Under the pieces are notes generated by a model. That model saw only the letters and a program-made list of their open reading frames with translations. It was not told the origin of the DNA and ran no database searches. Source: Streptosporangiaceae bacterium (GTDB taxonomy: Bacteria; Actinomycetota; Actinomycetes; Streptosporangiales; Streptosporangiaceae). From it: 6,340 nucleotides of DNA. Positions 5,007-6,340 of the stretch are shown here, piece after piece. The stretch is taken from positions 1-6,340 of the forward strand of contig JASIGD010000051.1 of assembly GCA_030045295.1 (NCBI GenBank). Reading direction: 5' to 3'. Every line of letters starts with the position of its first letter. Position 1 is the first letter of the stretch. The position numbers and the translations under genes were made by a program.

Positions 5007-6340
5007 ATGTTCGATCAAGGCGACATCCTGGACGGGCTGAACGAGCAGCAGCGGAGGGCAGTGACCCACCCGGGCGGCCCGCTGCTCGTGCTGGCCGGGG
5101 CGGGCACCGGCAAGACCCGGACGCTGGTCGCGCGGGCGGCCTGGCTGCGGGCCTGCCAAGGCGTGCCGGCCAGCCGGATCTTGCTGCTGACCTTCACCCG
5201 CCGCGCCGCCGCCGACATGCTCGCCCGCGCCGCGGCCGCCGGGAACGGGTCGGTCGGCGGGTCGGAGCGGATCTGCGGCGGGACGTTCCACGCCATCGCG
5301 CACAAGATAATTCGCCAGCATGCGGAGTCGTTCTCGCTGCCGCCGCAGTTCACCATCCTCGACCAGGCCGATACCGCCGACATCCTGGACACGCTGCGCC
5401 CCGACCACGGCCTGGCTGACGGCGGCCAGCGGGCACCTCGGGCGGTGGCCTGCGCGGACATCTATACCCGGTGCGTCAATACCGGGCGGCCGGTCAGCGA
5501 AGTGGTCACCGCCAGTTTTCCCTGGTGCGTCCCGTTCACCGGCCAGCTGGCGGACCTGTTCCGCGGCTACGGCGCGGTCAAGCGCGCGCGTCATTTCCTG
5601 GACTTCGACGACCTGCTGCTGTTGTGGCAGGCGGCGCTGGCGGACCCGGCGGCCGGGCCGGTCCTGCGAGGCATGTTTGACGCGGTCCTGGTCGACGAGT
5701 ACCAGGACGTCAACACGCTCCAGGCCAGCATCGTGCGGCTGCTGCAGCCGGACGGCCAGCAGCTGACCTGCGTCGGCGACGACGCGCAGGCCATCTACGG
5801 CTTCCGCGGCGCCGACCCGGCGCACCTGCGGCAGCTCGCAGCCGACTACCCGGGCCTGGATATCGTCCGCCTGGACCGGAACTACCGGTCCCGGCAGGGC
5901 GTGCTGGACCTGGCGAACCTCATCCGCCCGTCGACGGCGGGCCTGGACCTGACGCTGACCGGCGACCGCGGCGCCGGCCTGCCGCCGCTGCTGATCCGCT
6001 GCCACGACGAGGCCACCCAGGCGCGGGAGATCTGCGCCCGGGTCCTGAACTGCTGCGAGGACGGCGCCGCGCTGCGGGATCAGGCGGTGCTCGTCCGTGC
6101 CGCGCACCACAGCGACATCCTGGAAATCGAACTTAGCGCGCGCAAGATCCCGTACGTGAAATTCGGCGGGCTGCGGTTCACCGACACCGCCCACGTCAAG
6201 GACTTCCTCGCCGCCGCGCGGATCCTCGCCAACCCCGCCGACGACCTGGCCTGGTTCCGGCTGCTGCGCTTGCACGACGGCATAGGCCCGGCCCACGCCC
6301 GCCGCATCGTCGCCGTGCTGATTTCCGGCCCGGGCGCTCC
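5007..6340 (+). CDS. UvrD/PcrA/Rep-type superfamily 1 DNA helicase (C-terminus outside the window)
   Basis: ATP-driven 3'-5' single-strand DNA translocase/helicase of the kind acting in nucleotide excision repair, removal of recombination protein and replication restart. The frame is open for 444 codons to the window end. Motifs in order: Q-motif LNEQQRRAV (11-19), Walker A AGAGTGKTRT (30-39), motif Ia LLLTFTRRAA (59-68), GGTFHAIAHK (91-100), motif II LVDEYQD (228-234), motif III VGDDAQAIYGFRGAD (256-270) and motif IV LDRNYRSRQG (289-298). The 2B-domain entry IPYVKFGGLRFTDTAHVKDF (381-400) follows. DEYQD replaces the common DEFQD, a mild change. Motifs V and VI and the C-terminus lie outside, so activity and exact subfamily cannot be settled. 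ATG 5007 puts Walker A at residue 30, as in E. coli UvrD; an in-frame ATG at 4995 would add four residues and has no better signal. It may be transcribed alone from the box at 4994 or by read-through from the membrane gene. Confidence 0.95.
   Translation, partial: MFDQGDILDGLNEQQRRAVTHPGGPLLVLAGAGTGKTRTLVARAAWLRACQGVPASRILLLTFTRRAAADMLARAAAAGNGSVGGSERICGGTFHAIAHKIIRQHAESFSLPPQFTILDQADTADILDTLRPDHGLADGGQRAPRAVACADIYTRCVNTGRPVSEVVTASFPWCVPFTGQLADLFRGYGAVKRARHFLDFDDLLLLWQAALADPAAGPVLRGMFDAVLVDEYQDVNTLQASIVRLLQPDGQQLTCVGDDAQAIYGFRGADPAHLRQLAADYPGLDIVRLDRNYRSRQGVLDLANLIRPSTAGLDLTLTGDRGAGLPPLLIRCHDEATQAREICARVLNCCEDGAALRDQAVLVRAAHHSDILEIELSARKIPYVKFGGLRFTDTAHVKDFLAAARILANPADDLAWFRLLRLHDGIGPAHARRIVAVLISGPGA

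Noticed and set aside
4848..6296. A long open frame (482 codons) on the minus strand opposite the helicase.
   Set aside because: It is a product of high GC and codon bias. The plus strand carries all helicase motifs in order, and the minus-strand product shows no recognisable motif.
1..6340. Search for CRISPR repeats, tRNA or rRNA genes, insertion sequences, toxin-antitoxin pairs and defence cassettes.
   Set aside because: I saw no spaced direct repeats, no tRNA-like cloverleaf, no transposase motif and no terminal inverted repeats. A helicase next to a membrane protein could hint at a defence module, but the helicase has the plain UvrD layout and no nuclease or effector domain is visible.

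Overview
The window is very GC-rich, strongly G/C-biased at third codon positions, and fully occupied by ordinary-looking genes. It reads as chromosomal DNA from a high-GC actinomycete. The short animal-type transketolase, the DUF5996 protein, the W-rich membrane protein and starts that look leaderless all fit that group. I cannot name the genus. No mobile element, CRISPR array, tRNA, rRNA or phage gene was seen.

Layout, left to right. (1) 1-1538, minus strand: transketolase, the first 512 codons, with its C-terminus beyond base 1. (2) 1539-1689: a divergent promoter region with a perfect 14-bp palindrome. (3) 1690-2628, plus: a zinc-free NADPH-dependent quinone oxidoreductase-like MDR enzyme. 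(4) 2629-2766: a convergent gap, with a strong hairpin at 2750-2780 that overlaps the stop codon of the next gene and probably ends transcription. (5) 2767-3687, minus: DUF5996 protein of unknown function. (6) 3688-3773: a second divergent promoter region. (7) 3774-4919, plus: a membrane protein laid out like a potassium channel pore (TM, pore helix, TLGF, TM) with an altered selectivity filter. (8) 4920-5006: a short gap with another 14-bp palindrome and a -10-like box. (9) 5007-6340, plus: the N-terminal 444 codons of a UvrD/PcrA/Rep-type superfamily 1 DNA helicase, cut by the window end.

The genes do not form an evident pathway: a pentose-phosphate enzyme, a redox enzyme, a protein of unknown function, a channel-like membrane protein and a DNA repair-type helicase. 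The orientation (minus, plus, minus, plus, plus) implies at least four transcription units, so co-function should not be assumed. Only the channel-like gene and the helicase could share a transcript, and the helicase appears to have its own start signal. I find no convincing new multi-gene system. The items most worth a second look are the altered pore signature of the membrane protein, the palindromes placed in the promoter gaps, and two genes that look leaderless.
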